64,000 bases of DNA from Hafnia alvei (GCF_964063325.1 NZ_OZ061315.1:1550001-1614000); one strand, 5' to 3'. Numbered from the stretch's first letter, positions 26,628 through 36,385 are shown. The notes: generated from the letters alone by a model not told the origin. Translations and numbers: made by a program.

Positions 26628-27791
26628 TTAAATCTTATTCGACTGATTGGCAGGCATATCGCTGGCGTGTTTCTGAACGTATTGTGTCAGAACGCGCAGC
26701 TGTTCCTGCGTCAGAGAAGTACGTGGAGCCATGCCTTTGACTACGCCGATCCATTGGTTGGCGTTGAAGCGGTCAAGTGCCGTTAAACCATGGCAGCCGG
26801 TGCAGTTGGCAGACATCATGTCAGAAGCGTAATGCCAAATTTTTTGTTGGTCATCAACCAGCTGTTTTTTCGGCAACCACACCTGCAATGCAACCTGATG
26901 CCAAACCAGCCCGGTTTCAGCGTCTTTAACCGTGCTTAGGGTTTTCAGTTGTTTACGTGCATCTTCGCCCACTAAAACGCTAAGGATACGTTTACCTTGT
27001 GCGGCGTAAAACACTTCAGTTACCCCATCCTGTTGCCAGCCGGCAACGTCGGCTAATACGCGATCGCCTTGACGTTTCACCACTTTCACTTCGGTGGATG
27101 GCATCAGGTTACCGGCGTTGTGCTGGGTTTCCTCAGCGCTCAAATAGAATGGTTCGGTAGCGATGGTGTACAGCGTGGTGGCGCTGTCTGGCGTTTTCGC
27201 TGCGGCGCTGGCCAACTCGCTGGCACCGGCGGCGGCTAATCCGCTCATGTCTGGCAGGATATGAGCAACGCCTTTGTGGCAATCGATACACGTTTCACCA
27301 TTTTTAATGGCAACCGGATGCTGCTGACGAGCTTCTGGTTTCTGTGCGATAACGTCCATCGCGTCGTAGCTATGACATGAGCGGCAGGTTGCGGAGTCGT
27401 TTTTCTTCAACGTATCCCACACGCTTTGCGCCATGGCGAGCTTATGCGCCTCATATTTTTCAGGCGTATCGATTTTACCTGTCACTTCGCCATAGACGTC
27501 TTTCAATGCGGCAACTTTGGTGAGTAGATAATCGATAGGTTGGTGTGGAACGTGGCAGTCGGCGCATTCGGCCCGGATGCCTTTGGTGTTTTGGAAGTGA
27601 ATACTGCCCTGATATTCGGCGAGAGGCTGTTCCATGGTGTGACATGAAATACAGAATTCTGTGTCACTGGTTTTATGCATAACGGTGGCGGTTCCTGCCA
27701 GCAGGGCCGCGCCGATGATGATCCCCAACAACAAAAGCCACAGCCAGGCTCTGCTCCGGCGCTTGCCGGGAGTCTGATATCGATTGCTCAT
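26628..27791 (-). CDS. torY: Pentaheme c-type cytochrome TorY
   Basis: TorY is a membrane-anchored quinol oxidase that feeds TorZ. The 387-residue protein has an N-terminal transmembrane anchor (about 15-36). There are five CxxCH heme sites: C47, C76, C136 and C168 in the NapC/NirT domain, and one in the C-terminal mono-heme domain (CTGCHG, about 340). This 4+1 arrangement defines the TorC/TorY family. It is translated just ahead of torZ. Confidence 0.94.
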   Translation of the reverse strand: MSNRYQTPGKRRSRAWLWLLLLGIIIGAALLAGTATVMHKTSDTEFCISCHTMEQPLAEYQGSIHFQNTKGIRAECADCHVPHQPIDYLLTKVAALKDVYGEVTGKIDTPEKYEAHKLAMAQSVWDTLKKNDSATCRSCHSYDAMDVIAQKPEARQQHPVAIKNGETCIDCHKGVAHILPDMSGLAAAGASELASAAAKTPDSATTLYTIATEPFYLSAEETQHNAGNLMPSTEVKVVKRQGDRVLADVAGWQQDGVTEVFYAAQGKRILSVLVGEDARKQLKTLSTVKDAETGLVWHQVALQVWLPKKQLVDDQQKIWHYASDMMSANCTGCHGLTALDRFNANQWIGVVKGMAPRTSLTQEQLRVLTQYVQKHASDMPANQSNKI

Positions 27792-28155
27792 AGTTTATTC
27801 CATATAATTATTAATATAGTTTTCTTGCCATATTATTTCTGAATCGAATGAATTGATTTATTTTCAATGTCATAGGAATCAAGAATTTGCTAAGTATAGA
27901 AAACTTTTGAGCAAATTACCTAAAAAGAAGTAGCAAAATTGAGAGCTTTTTTTGTCGAGTTTTGGGCGCTGGAGATGGTGACCTGAAGCGTTTGCAGTCA
28001 GTAACACATTTCGTTAACAACATATGACGTTCTACGGGTACATTTAGGGTTATAAATACCGCGATGGTTATATCGAATCTCTTGAATTGTTTGCGAATGT
28101 CATTTGACCGTTAGGTTCCGGCATTGGCTGTTTGAAATCCTCAAAGGTTTAATTA
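27792..28155. other. Divergent region between torY and the M20 hydrolase gene
   Basis: This AT-rich region must carry promoters for both directions. I looked for TorR boxes and a canonical FNR site and found neither. A TTGAT-N5-TTCAA at 27853-27867 has the wrong spacing for FNR. No gene is seen. Confidence 0.45.
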
Positions 28156-29331
28156 ATGAAGAATTTTGACTCCGCAACACTTGTCTCCCAGCTACAACGC
28201 TCTCAGGCTCAGTTGGAAAGTATCCGCCATGAATTTCATGCCAACCCTGAGTTGGGTTTTCACGAAACGAATACGTCTAGCAAAGTATCTAAACTGCTCA
28301 ATGAATGGGGCTACGACGTTGTCACAGGTATCGGTGGAACCGGCATTGTTGCAAGTTTAACCAAAGGGACGGGGACAAAATCAATCGGTTTGCGCGCTGA
28401 TATGGATGCATTGCCTATTCATGAAGCCAGCGGTGTGAAATATCAAAGCGCCTGTTCAGGAAAGATGCATGCCTGTGGCCATGACGGCCATACGTCAATG
28501 CTGCTGGGCGCGGCGCAATGGTTGGCGAGCGATAGCGCAGACTTCAACGGTACCGTTCGTTTGATTTTTCAGCCTTCAGAAGAAGATATGCGTGGCGCGC
28601 AGGCCATGATTGACGATGGTTTGTTCACACGATTCCCCGTAGATGCCGTTTACGGTATGCATAATATGCCCGGATACCCACAAGGACATATGGCATTTAA
28701 AGAAGGCGCGACGATGGCGGCGGTGGATAGCTTGACCATCACCCTGACCGGTAAAGGCAGTCATGGCTCAACGCCTGAAAAAAGTATCGATCCGATCGTT
28801 GCCGGTGCCTCATTGGTGATGGCATTACAAACGATTGTTTCGCGTAATATTGCTGCACAGGATCAGGCCGTGGTCAGCGTCGGTGCTTTTCAGGCCGGTG
28901 ACGCAGGAAACGTGATCCCGCAGGAGGCGGTGTTGAGATTAAGCATTCGCTCCACCGATGAAGGCGTGCGTAAAAACGTGCTGCAACGGATTCGGACGAT
29001 TACCGAAGCGCAGGCCGTATGCTATGGCGTTACGGCCTCCATCGAAAGCGCAGTGGCGGGTGTAGTATTGATGAATACGCCGCATGAAACAGCGTTTGCT
29101 AAGCAGGTCGCGGTTGAGTTACTTGGCAGCGAGAAGGTTGTTGATATGCCTAATACGTTTATGGGCAGCGAGGATTTCGCGTTTATGCTCAAGCATAAAC
29201 CCGGCTGCTATTGCATTATTGGCAACGGTGACTCGCCGATGTTGCATCATCCACAGTACGATTTTGACGACCGTAATCTGAGCGTGGGCGCAGCATACTG
29301 GGTGGCGTTGACCCAATCCTATTTGGCATAA
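28156..29331 (+). CDS. M20-family amidohydrolase (hippurate hydrolase/aminoacylase type)
   Basis: The 391-residue cytosolic metallopeptidase-fold enzyme likely cleaves N-acyl amino acids. The metal ligands of the M20D group are visible: the MHACGHDGHTSM motif (about 103-114), the catalytic PSEEDMRGAQ segment (about 142-151), a His in GMHNMPGYPQG, and the final HH in MLHHPQYDF. It is monocistronic and divergent from torYZ. The true substrate cannot be told from sequence. Confidence 0.85.
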   Translation: MKNFDSATLVSQLQRSQAQLESIRHEFHANPELGFHETNTSSKVSKLLNEWGYDVVTGIGGTGIVASLTKGTGTKSIGLRADMDALPIHEASGVKYQSACSGKMHACGHDGHTSMLLGAAQWLASDSADFNGTVRLIFQPSEEDMRGAQAMIDDGLFTRFPVDAVYGMHNMPGYPQGHMAFKEGATMAAVDSLTITLTGKGSHGSTPEKSIDPIVAGASLVMALQTIVSRNIAAQDQAVVSVGAFQAGDAGNVIPQEAVLRLSIRSTDEGVRKNVLQRIRTITEAQAVCYGVTASIESAVAGVVLMNTPHETAFAKQVAVELLGSEKVVDMPNTFMGSEDFAFMLKHKPGCYCIIGNGDSPMLHHPQYDFDDRNLSVGAAYWVALTQSYLA

Positions 29332-29344
29332 CGGCGTGAGTGGG

Positions 29345-29367
29345 TTGGGGTAGTTTGCCTACCTCAA
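29345..29367. terminator. Hairpin between the M20 gene and ybiI
   Basis: A 9-bp stem TTGGGGTAG/CTACCTCAA (one G-U) with a 5-base loop lies at the junction of the convergent genes and overlaps the ybiI 3' end. There is no T-run, so it is a weak call. Confidence 0.4.
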
Positions 29368-29625
29368 CTGACTATCTTTACTTCCTCGGCGGTTGTATCC
29401 GCTGGTGGCCTGCTGTTTTTTATCGATTTCCGCCTGACAGTTCACGCAAAGCTGCACTCCAGGCAGCGCTTTGCGTCGCGCCTCGGGGATTTCTGCACCA
29501 CACTCTTCACAAACATGGGCGCTTTCACCGTGACTTAGCTGGCTACGTGCACGTGCAACGGCGTCATCAACCGTCGCGTCAATTTGATCCTGAACCGCCC
29601 CATCATTTGCCCAACCACTGGCCAT
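29359..29625 (-). CDS. ybiI: DksA/TraR-type C4 zinc-finger protein YbiI
   Basis: The start at 29625 (MASGWAND) gives 88 residues, the same as E. coli YbiI, and has GGAG seven bases upstream. A second ATG directly before it is badly placed. The zinc finger is CEEC (about 39-42) and CVNC (about 60-63), and the C-terminus GYNRRGSKDSQLR is unchanged from E. coli. The function is uncertain. Confidence 0.92.
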   Translation of the reverse strand: MASGWANDGAVQDQIDATVDDAVARARSQLSHGESAHVCEECGAEIPEARRKALPGVQLCVNCQAEIDKKQQATSGYNRRGSKDSQLR

Positions 29626-29696
29626 CATCTATCTCCGGTTATTTTTCAGGCTATTTAAGTATAGATGGGGGTTTCGGGCTCAGGATCAACCACGGC

Positions 29697-31073
29697 TTAA
29701 AAACTCAGCGTTGCAGATGTCATAATGAAATTCATATCCTTTAAATTGGCATGTTTCTCTAAGCTATGGCCAACATCAAAATAGGCATAGGCGAATTTAA
29801 ACTGCAGCCATTTTTCAGGTGTCCATTGGGTTGAAATCTGGTATTGATTACCAATAAAACGGCTGCCTTGAGTGCTGTTTTTAACCGGCTTCATCGGGCC
29901 AAGATAAAATCCGTCCTGTTTTTGCTGTCGCCACATGGCATCCCAGCTAAGATCGACGGTGAGAGTATCCGTTGGTGTTAACGTGACTGACGGGTGAATG
30001 TCGATCAGATTAGCCGGCGCTACCAGCCCGTTCTCGGTCAGATAAGGCAATTTTGGATACATGGCATTAAAGGTATTCAGCTCGCCGTCGTGCGGATTTT
30101 TATCACCGCTCGCCATCCCTATTTTACCGCCGAAACGTGGTCGCCAGATCCATGTAGAAACGGTATAGCCTGCGTGCGCCGATGCGGACCACGCCCGAAT
30201 AGTATGTGACGCCCCATTGGGGGAAAACTCACCAAATTGATAGGCTGCCTCATTATCCCAATCAAACCCCCCGGCGGCGCCGAAAACTCGGCTGCCAACG
30301 GTATAGCGACGTTCACTGCCGCTGCCTTGTATGTAGGTGGAATCGTTGTTTTCGAAGCCAAAGGTATAGAGATCGATAGAAGAGGCGAGAGGGGCTACCG
30401 GCGTAGTGGCATACAGCCCCCATATTTTTTGGCTATTGTCGGTGTCGTCGTCAAAACTGCCTTTTTTAATGCTCACCGGATGACCAATAAATGCATCCAC
30501 ACGATTTTTGGACGTTGCCCAACTGGCGCGAACGGCATCGAACGAGCGGCGCACGTTTGCTCCGTCACGCGTTCCCATCAAATGCAGTGAACCCAGTGGG
30601 ATCTCTTGCCGTCCCACCCGCAGCGTACCGAGACCCGCATCGGTGGGTAATTTTAAATCGATGTATCCTTGCCCTACGTAGGCGTGATCGTCATCCGTTG
30701 GCTTACGCCCCTGATCGCGCGGAGTGGCGATTGAAGAACCAAGCTGAACATAAGTTGAGAAATAATGGCCGTAGTCGAGTTTGGAACCCAGCAGAAAACG
30801 CTGCATGAAAGTGCTATCTCGCCCTCCGCCGTGAGCAGCCAAATCACGTTGGTCGCTCCATTCATAGCGTTCACGCAGCGAACCGTCGAAGGAAAGTGTC
30901 GCATTGTCAGTTAAGGCGATTTGCTTCCATGCGGGTGCCGTTTCTGCGTGTGCATTAGGTGAGTGAACGCTTGTCGACAGTGCGGTAGCTGCAATGAATG
31001 TGGGCAGCCAGCGTTGGGAGCGTAATTTATGAAATCGTTGTTTATGAGATTGTTGTTTATGAGATTGTTGCAT
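29697..31073 (-). CDS. Outer-membrane porin of the alginate-export (AlgE-like) family
   Basis: The 458-residue product starts at ATG 31073. A signal sequence is present (about 20-43, ending near AHAE). The rest alternates beta-strand-like segments and ends in a C-terminal Phe (SATLSF), as outer-membrane barrels do. Motifs of the alginate_exp family include the YEWSDQRDLAAHGGGRDSTFMQRFLLG region and LRVGRQEIPLGSLHLMGTRDG. The N-terminus carries a repeated SHKQQ peptide from a 15-bp tandem repeat. It follows the gene for a periplasmic VOC protein by 59 bases, so the two are probably one operon. Confidence 0.8.
   Translation of the reverse strand: MQQSHKQQSHKQRFHKLRSQRWLPTFIAATALSTSVHSPNAHAETAPAWKQIALTDNATLSFDGSLRERYEWSDQRDLAAHGGGRDSTFMQRFLLGSKLDYGHYFSTYVQLGSSIATPRDQGRKPTDDDHAYVGQGYIDLKLPTDAGLGTLRVGRQEIPLGSLHLMGTRDGANVRRSFDAVRASWATSKNRVDAFIGHPVSIKKGSFDDDTDNSQKIWGLYATTPVAPLASSIDLYTFGFENNDSTYIQGSGSERRYTVGSRVFGAAGGFDWDNEAAYQFGEFSPNGASHTIRAWSASAHAGYTVSTWIWRPRFGGKIGMASGDKNPHDGELNTFNAMYPKLPYLTENGLVAPANLIDIHPSVTLTPTDTLTVDLSWDAMWRQQKQDGFYLGPMKPVKNSTQGSRFIGNQYQISTQWTPEKWLQFKFAYAYFDVGHSLEKHANLKDMNFIMTSATLSF
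31036..31065. repeat. 15-bp tandem repeat in the 5' end of the porin gene
   Basis: Two exact copies of GTTGTTTATGAGATT (plus strand), with a degenerate copy next to them, encode the repeated SHKQQ/FHK peptide before the signal helix. The exact ends may be off by a few bases. Confidence 0.75.
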
Positions 31074-31132
31074 GGGGATCGCTTGCCGATGTCGCGATGC
31101 CAAACGAGGCTGGCATCGCGATAAGATAAAAA

Positions 31133-32023
31133 TTATTTAGTGTCTTGATGGATTTCGGCGATGTAACCGCCAGGGAATTGCACCACGGCGCTAGCGCGTT
31201 TTTCCCCTGCAACCGACTGCCACAGGATTTTCGCCCCGCTGGCCGTTGCTTTGCCGAGGGTTTCACTCAGACTGGCGACGCCATAGCCGGTACGTTCCTG
31301 ACCGAATGGATAGTTCAAATGCCCATCGGTGACAAAGATGCGGGTTTTGCCGAAGGCCGAGGACAAATTCACTACGCGAATAGCGTTATTTTTCTCACCG
31401 CCAATCACGGTAGCGCTTTGCTGTGCATCATCGATTATTTTGCCGTTTGAGAATTTCTGATAGCTTTTGATGAAATCATCAACGCGATAGCGTGAAAGAT
31501 AAATACGGTTTTCAGGAATAAAACTGAGTGGCTGGTAGTTAGGCGCTTTGGTATGCCAATACAGCTGCATATTCACGCCGCCCGGCCACTGAACCACTGC
31601 GTCACGTCCGATAGGATCGTTAAATGGCTCAACGATAACGTCGGCACCGGCTTTTTTGGCATTCGCTATTGCAGTATCCATATTGGTGACTAAGAAACCA
31701 TTACGCTCGTTGCCAAATGGATAAGGCGCTGGTGTCTGGAAATCAAATACGGAAAAACTGCCCGATGGCGTTAAGATCAACTGAGAATAGGTTTGACTCG
31801 GTGTAGGCGTCACATCAGCTAAAACCCGCTGGGTAGTACTTCCGCCAAAAGTTTTCAGAATACTGTCGACGAAGGGATCCATTTTTCCAGGTTCGACATA
31901 AACGTGGGTGGTATCGTACTGGGGACCTACGCCAATATCCGCAGCCCAACTGCCTGTCGATGCAGCCACTGTTAGCGCAGAAGCGACGGCGAAGTAGATA
32001 GAAATTCGCGCTGTTTGATTCAT
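31133..32023 (-). CDS. Secreted tandem VOC (glyoxalase-fold) domain protein
   Basis: The start at ATG 32023 has GGAG six bases upstream and gives 296 residues. A Sec signal is visible (about 1-27, TGSWAAD). The mature part holds two VOC-like halves of similar logic. The first has THVYVEPGKMDPFVDSILKTFGG and then GFLVTNMDTAIANAKKAGADVIVEPF. The second has RYRVDDFIKSYQKF and then GVASLSETLGKATASGAKILWQ. Each half ends in a QWPGG/QFPGG turn. VOC enzymes are usually cytosolic, so a periplasmic one is unusual. The substrate is unknown; the adjacent porin suggests a role in handling an imported or exported compound. Confidence 0.75.
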   Translation of the reverse strand: MNQTARISIYFAVASALTVAASTGSWAADIGVGPQYDTTHVYVEPGKMDPFVDSILKTFGGSTTQRVLADVTPTPSQTYSQLILTPSGSFSVFDFQTPAPYPFGNERNGFLVTNMDTAIANAKKAGADVIVEPFNDPIGRDAVVQWPGGVNMQLYWHTKAPNYQPLSFIPENRIYLSRYRVDDFIKSYQKFSNGKIIDDAQQSATVIGGEKNNAIRVVNLSSAFGKTRIFVTDGHLNYPFGQERTGYGVASLSETLGKATASGAKILWQSVAGEKRASAVVQFPGGYIAEIHQDTK

Positions 32024-32215
32024 TTCAGTCTCCTTAACATTAAACATTCGATGCCATCGGTTAAGCTCGCTGTCGATGGGCTATTTGATAAAATGCATAA
32101 TACGGAGAAGATAAATGAAGGATAGGCAGTAATTTTTAACGTTTTATTTAAAATAACTAGGGTAAAAGAAAGTTGTAAATAGTGCGGTTAAAGAGTGAGT
32201 GATGACTGCGTAGTT

Positions 32216-32252
32216 GAAAATATCCGTCACTCTGGTTTTAGCAGAATGACGG
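32216..32252 (-). terminator. Terminator of the polyuronate operon
   Basis: On the minus strand an 11-bp stem (CCGTCATTCTG/CAGAGTGACGG, one G-U) is followed by ATATTTTC. It lies about 60 bases after the last gene of the operon. Confidence 0.65.
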
Positions 32253-32314
32253 TCTAGGAATAGTACTAAGAAAATATTTTTTCTTATGTCTTAAAGTTGA
32301 GTTTTTATTAAGAG

Positions 32315-34369
32315 TTAATGATGTAAATACCTTTTAATAATGGGCTGTATGGACGTCCCCTCATCATCAAACAAAATTTCAGTGGTGCATTGAGCAGCGT
32401 GCATGCTAAGGCGAAGCTTTCCCGTAGGCGTATTATCACATAGTGAAAATTCAGCCCCTGTCAGGCAGTTAGCTAAATCAAATAGGGTCAAATAGGTTAT
32501 TTCTGATTCATGTGAACGTAGCGTCAGTTGGCTAATATGCTGAGTGTTAGGGTTATCCGGCGCACTGCTGGCAATGAGCAAATTTCGTTCTGAAGGTTGT
32601 TCTGTCGTTAACTGAGGCATTATTTGAGTATAGATAGCTACCGTTGAGCTGGTTGTCCTCGCTAATGTTTTTTGCATACCGGTACCCGGTTTTATCCAGA
32701 TTGGGTTTATATGACATAACATCTTTTCATTTTGCACATCATCGTGTTGCTCGGGAGCTGGCAAGCTGCCATTGATCATCCAGTTTAAATCAGCGCATTG
32801 TCTACGTGGGTTTTTAATTGTTGAAATATCAATAACAAGGTTATCGATAAGCATCACTCGACGTCTAAAGCTAACCTGCTGGTAAGCCTTTTCATCCCAA
32901 TTGATAATGTAAAAACTATCGGGCTTGTCAGCCTTTTTTGCCCAATCCGCCATCACGTCAATATAGTGATACATATTCGTCTTTAGACAGGAATTAACTA
33001 CCGGACTCACCGGTGGCTGGTTAGCCAGATTGATCGTAAGCGTGCTATGTGAAGCGGTTTTCTTATAATAATCGCGGTGTAAACTGGTGCTATAACCGGT
33101 CGTCCCTAAGTCTTTCACCAGTTCTTTGCCTTGATGAAAAATAATAATGCCAAGGCTATCGCCGTGATCGTGTTCTCCACCGTAGGGCAGATGTTTTATC
33201 AGTATTGTGCTTTGTGTCTCTGGCCGTTGAAATAACGTTAAGCCAGGCGGGATTTCGTTAGGGGTACTTTGGCTAGGGAGGTTTTTTTTCCGTGGTGTAC
33301 GATCGTTGCCATACAATATAAAATCGGTGTTGATATCACTTTTTCGGCTGTAAATAATATCTAATGCTTCTAAATAGCACGGGTCGGCATAATAGCTGTA
33401 GGCTAATTCATACAGATCGGAATGGATGAGTTTCTCCTGACCAAATACGCAATCGTTGAGGCGAGGGAAACAGCCATTTGGCATCAGCAATGACAATGGT
33501 ACACGGAGCATGCGAGGATAATAGGGGAGATCTAATAGGCTGTATTTGGTTCCTTTGGCAACTTTCTCGAAGGCAAAAAATCCTTGTAATGCATACAGAT
33601 GATAATGCAATGAGCCTTCAAACCATAGCTGACCATTAATTAACGAATGCTCTAGCTGATAGCGCAATCCATAGCGTGTATTTAAGGCAAAATTTAGATA
33701 AGGCTCTTTTTCTAGAATGAGTCCAATGACGGCAATCGCACTGTTAATTTTCACCTCATGATTATGAATTTGGTCGTGTCGCTGTTGCATCAAGAATTCA
33801 GCGCCGGGCTGTAATAATTGTTGCCGGATAACGTTTTTTTCGTCAGTGGATAAATTATCGCAAATCAAGTCGTAGCCGCGTGCGAAATCAAGCAGGCAAT
33901 TGGCTTCACACAATGCCTGCGCATTAATTTTTCCGTTAGCGTTATAAGGGATACCGCCATGCTCCTGATAGTCTGGATAATAGGCGGCATAAGTCAGCAA
34001 TAGATCGCGAACGCGCTGGAAATACTCCTTGTTTGCGGTAACTTGCCATAATAAACCAACCTCGTAGCAGGCTTTGGCATTCAAGCCATTCATCCAGCGC
34101 CACCATGCGCCATCGTAGGGTTCACCGCTAAAAATTTTATTATCTACTGGGCAGCGATGCTGGTGTTCATGATGATAATCCCAATTGAGCCGCACCCCGT
34201 GATCGGGGCAATAATAGTAATGGTTCCAAGTTGCAATTCCAGACGTGGGCACTTTTAACGGATGATTTAACACCGTAGCGTTATCGGCAATGAGTGTGTC
34301 AATCCACTCAGGCCAGCGCTGTGCGCGCTGGCGAATAATGGCGATTTCACGGGGATTGAATTGTTTCAT
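32315..34369 (-). CDS. Heparinase II/III-family polysaccharide (oligouronide) lyase
   Basis: The 684-residue protein has no signal peptide, so it probably acts in the cytoplasm on imported uronide oligomers. The N-terminal half is an alpha/alpha-toroid-like region with NAKACYEVGLLWQ (about 95-107), GYDLICDNLS and DQIHNHEVKINSAIAVIG (about 202-219). The C-terminal half is the Hepar_II_III beta-domain, with the signature YGGEHDHGDSLGIIIFHQGKE (about 395-415), KDLGTTGY and ASHSTLTI. It is last in a four-gene operon, 15 bases after the secreted lyase gene. The substrate could be alginate, glucuronan or a related polyuronate; sequence alone cannot choose. Confidence 0.82.
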   Translation of the reverse strand: MKQFNPREIAIIRQRAQRWPEWIDTLIADNATVLNHPLKVPTSGIATWNHYYYCPDHGVRLNWDYHHEHQHRCPVDNKIFSGEPYDGAWWRWMNGLNAKACYEVGLLWQVTANKEYFQRVRDLLLTYAAYYPDYQEHGGIPYNANGKINAQALCEANCLLDFARGYDLICDNLSTDEKNVIRQQLLQPGAEFLMQQRHDQIHNHEVKINSAIAVIGLILEKEPYLNFALNTRYGLRYQLEHSLINGQLWFEGSLHYHLYALQGFFAFEKVAKGTKYSLLDLPYYPRMLRVPLSLLMPNGCFPRLNDCVFGQEKLIHSDLYELAYSYYADPCYLEALDIIYSRKSDINTDFILYGNDRTPRKKNLPSQSTPNEIPPGLTLFQRPETQSTILIKHLPYGGEHDHGDSLGIIIFHQGKELVKDLGTTGYSTSLHRDYYKKTASHSTLTINLANQPPVSPVVNSCLKTNMYHYIDVMADWAKKADKPDSFYIINWDEKAYQQVSFRRRVMLIDNLVIDISTIKNPRRQCADLNWMINGSLPAPEQHDDVQNEKMLCHINPIWIKPGTGMQKTLARTTSSTVAIYTQIMPQLTTEQPSERNLLIASSAPDNPNTQHISQLTLRSHESEITYLTLFDLANCLTGAEFSLCDNTPTGKLRLSMHAAQCTTEILFDDEGTSIQPIIKRYLHH

Positions 34370-34384
34370 TCTTACCGCTTCCTT

Positions 34385-35599
34385 TTAGGGTACCAGTGAC
34401 GCACTTACGGTGAGTAAATTGATATTTTTCGGATCTCTCTTTTCGAGATAAGCCGCTTTTTCTTTGAAGATTGCGTCAGGGTAGGCTCTTTCAGCGGCTA
34501 AAATATTGCCTACGGCCTCGTTTTCATCGAATTTTAATTCAGGGAACGGCCACGGTGCAGGATTGTCGATTTGTTGAGCCACGACGAGTAATGCTTGTTT
34601 AAGATTGTGATCGTCTAAATCGAAATGCCACATATCTATACCCGTTAGTTCGCCATATCGCGCTAGGCGCATAAAAGCTGAAAGAGAGAAATTGGTGTAG
34701 TGCCATGAACGCGTTCTCTCTATTTCTTCGGTGAGCAATCCCTTGTTATCTATTTGAGCCGCTAAATGACGCAGTTGGGCAATTTTTAATTGGCGGCGAG
34801 CGACTTCAGGCTGATCGGTAAATAACGAAAAAGCAACGACCTGAGTATCAAAAAATGTGCCGTGGTTATTGTGCCAGTTGCTTTCTTCAAATCCATTTTC
34901 ACTGGTCAATAACCATTGGTTAAACTGCTTATACCAGTTCTTAATGGCTTGATAATTTTTCTCGCTCAGCGTATTTGCTGGGCGAATCAGCTCAATACTG
35001 TCCATGACGTCGATTAAGGCTCGGCTATCGATAATACCTATTCCTCGTCCATCAACAATTCCCGGAATCGCCTGAGCATAAGCCAAACTCGGGTTCATCT
35101 TTGTTTTAGGTGTCACAAACCACGCGCTGGCGAGCTCTGCTGCCTTTTGGGCATAAACAGCTTTGCCCGTGAAGTAATAAGCCAGCCCTAGCCTTTTCAT
35201 ATCTTTGGCGAAATGCGCCATGCGTTCACTGTCTGTAGCGTCAGTTTTGGTATCTGGATTGGTTTTTCCATCTTGGCGAATATAGGGGAGGTGATTGGGT
35301 GTATTGGGATTTGGCCACCAATAAGTACCAAAACTATAGTAGTCATGTTTATTATTCGATGCGGGAGAAAGGCTTTTATCGACCACGCTGTAATTGGCGT
35401 GTTTAAGCGCGATGTTTGCCTCGGTGATGAGTTGCTCGAAAGCCGGCTGCAACGCAGATGCTGGCTGCGTCAGTTGTTGTTTACTCGCGGCTAATGCTTC
35501 TGGCGAGTAAGTAAAATAGCGAGACTCGGCCGCATGGCTTGATGCTATAGAGCTGAATAACACGCATGAAATAATGCTGACGAGTAATTTAATCTTCAT
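34385..35599 (-). CDS. Secreted alginate-lyase-fold enzyme (PL5/PL38-like)
   Basis: It is about 404 residues from the second of two adjacent ATGs, which is better spaced from AGGA. A Sec signal ends near SSHAAE (about 20-25), so the enzyme is periplasmic. The fold is the alginate_lyase (alpha/alpha)5 toroid. Visible motifs are YYSFGTYWWPNPNTP (about 88-102), the substrate-cleft GIGIIDSRALIDVMDSIE and the catalytic-type WHNNHGTFFDTQ (about 241-252), then RSWHYTNFSL. Family members cut alginate or glucuronan by beta-elimination. It lies between the KdgM-type porin and the cytosolic lyase genes, as expected for a stepwise degradation path. Confidence 0.82.
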   Translation of the reverse strand: MKIKLLVSIISCVLFSSIASSHAAESRYFTYSPEALAASKQQLTQPASALQPAFEQLITEANIALKHANYSVVDKSLSPASNNKHDYYSFGTYWWPNPNTPNHLPYIRQDGKTNPDTKTDATDSERMAHFAKDMKRLGLAYYFTGKAVYAQKAAELASAWFVTPKTKMNPSLAYAQAIPGIVDGRGIGIIDSRALIDVMDSIELIRPANTLSEKNYQAIKNWYKQFNQWLLTSENGFEESNWHNNHGTFFDTQVVAFSLFTDQPEVARRQLKIAQLRHLAAQIDNKGLLTEEIERTRSWHYTNFSLSAFMRLARYGELTGIDMWHFDLDDHNLKQALLVVAQQIDNPAPWPFPELKFDENEAVGNILAAERAYPDAIFKEKAAYLEKRDPKNINLLTVSASLVP

Positions 35600-35629
35600 C
35601 ATTTTTCCTATTCAAATTTGTTTTTTGGG

Positions 35630-36385
35630 TTACAAGGTAAATGTCATGCCAATACGATAGCGTGATTCAGGAATATTTCCTTCGCCGTCGTAATATCCTT
35701 GTTTATCTAAATAATCATATTCGATGTATGGGCTAAACCAATCGTTCCACTTATAGCGCAGTGTGAAAGCATTTTCCGTAGACCAGGTTTTCCCATTTTT
35801 ATATTCATACTTATCGCTGGCATGTTTATAGACCGTGCCTTGATATAATACGCTCCACTGTTTATTTATTTTATAACCAAGATATAAATCTAAGCGATTA
35901 ACGCTATCGCGATGATATTCGCCATTATCATTTGTCGTTTCATAAGCATTGTAATCATAACGATAGCGTAGGCTGGTGCTGAGTTCGGGTGTTATCTTAT
36001 AGTTGATCCTGAAATAAGGCCGAATCTGTGTGCCTTTACTGCTCCAGTGTAAAATGCCACCGGGCTGAAGACTCCATTTATCGGTTAATGTGTAGGTATA
36101 GTTGGTCTCGATTTCGTTATAGTCCGAAGTAATATCTCCCAACGAATGGGCACTATCGCTTTGATCGGCGCCGTTAGGCCCTTTTCCATTGTTTTTGTTG
36201 TTTTTATTATCGGTCTCCATACTGGCCCACCAGCCATTTTTCCAGCTTTCGCTGACTTTAAAGCGGGACTCATAGCTGTGGCTTCCTGCTCGATATCCGC
36301 CACGTACGTCGAAGGTAAGCGCATGAGAGATGAGGGGGGTCGCTGCAATCAGTAAACTGATTACAGAAATAATCTGTTTTTTCAT
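35630..36385 (-). CDS. KdgM/NanC-type oligouronide-specific outer-membrane channel
   Basis: A 251-residue precursor with a clear signal (MKKQIISVISLLIAATPLISHA). The mature start LTFDVRGGYRAGSHSYESRFK is that of KdgM. There follow about twelve amphipathic strands rich in Tyr and Trp, and a C-terminal RYRIGMTFTL ending. KdgM channels pass oligogalacturonate or other acidic oligosaccharides. A low-complexity Asn/Lys/Gly loop (about 61-73) is likely extracellular. It starts 9 bases after the MFS gene stop. Confidence 0.9.
   Translation of the reverse strand: MKKQIISVISLLIAATPLISHALTFDVRGGYRAGSHSYESRFKVSESWKNGWWASMETDNKNNKNNGKGPNGADQSDSAHSLGDITSDYNEIETNYTYTLTDKWSLQPGGILHWSSKGTQIRPYFRINYKITPELSTSLRYRYDYNAYETTNDNGEYHRDSVNRLDLYLGYKINKQWSVLYQGTVYKHASDKYEYKNGKTWSTENAFTLRYKWNDWFSPYIEYDYLDKQGYYDGEGNIPESRYRIGMTFTL

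Noticed and set aside
27853..27867. FNR box upstream of torY
   Set aside because: TTGAT and TTCAA are five bases apart instead of four and the second half is imperfect.
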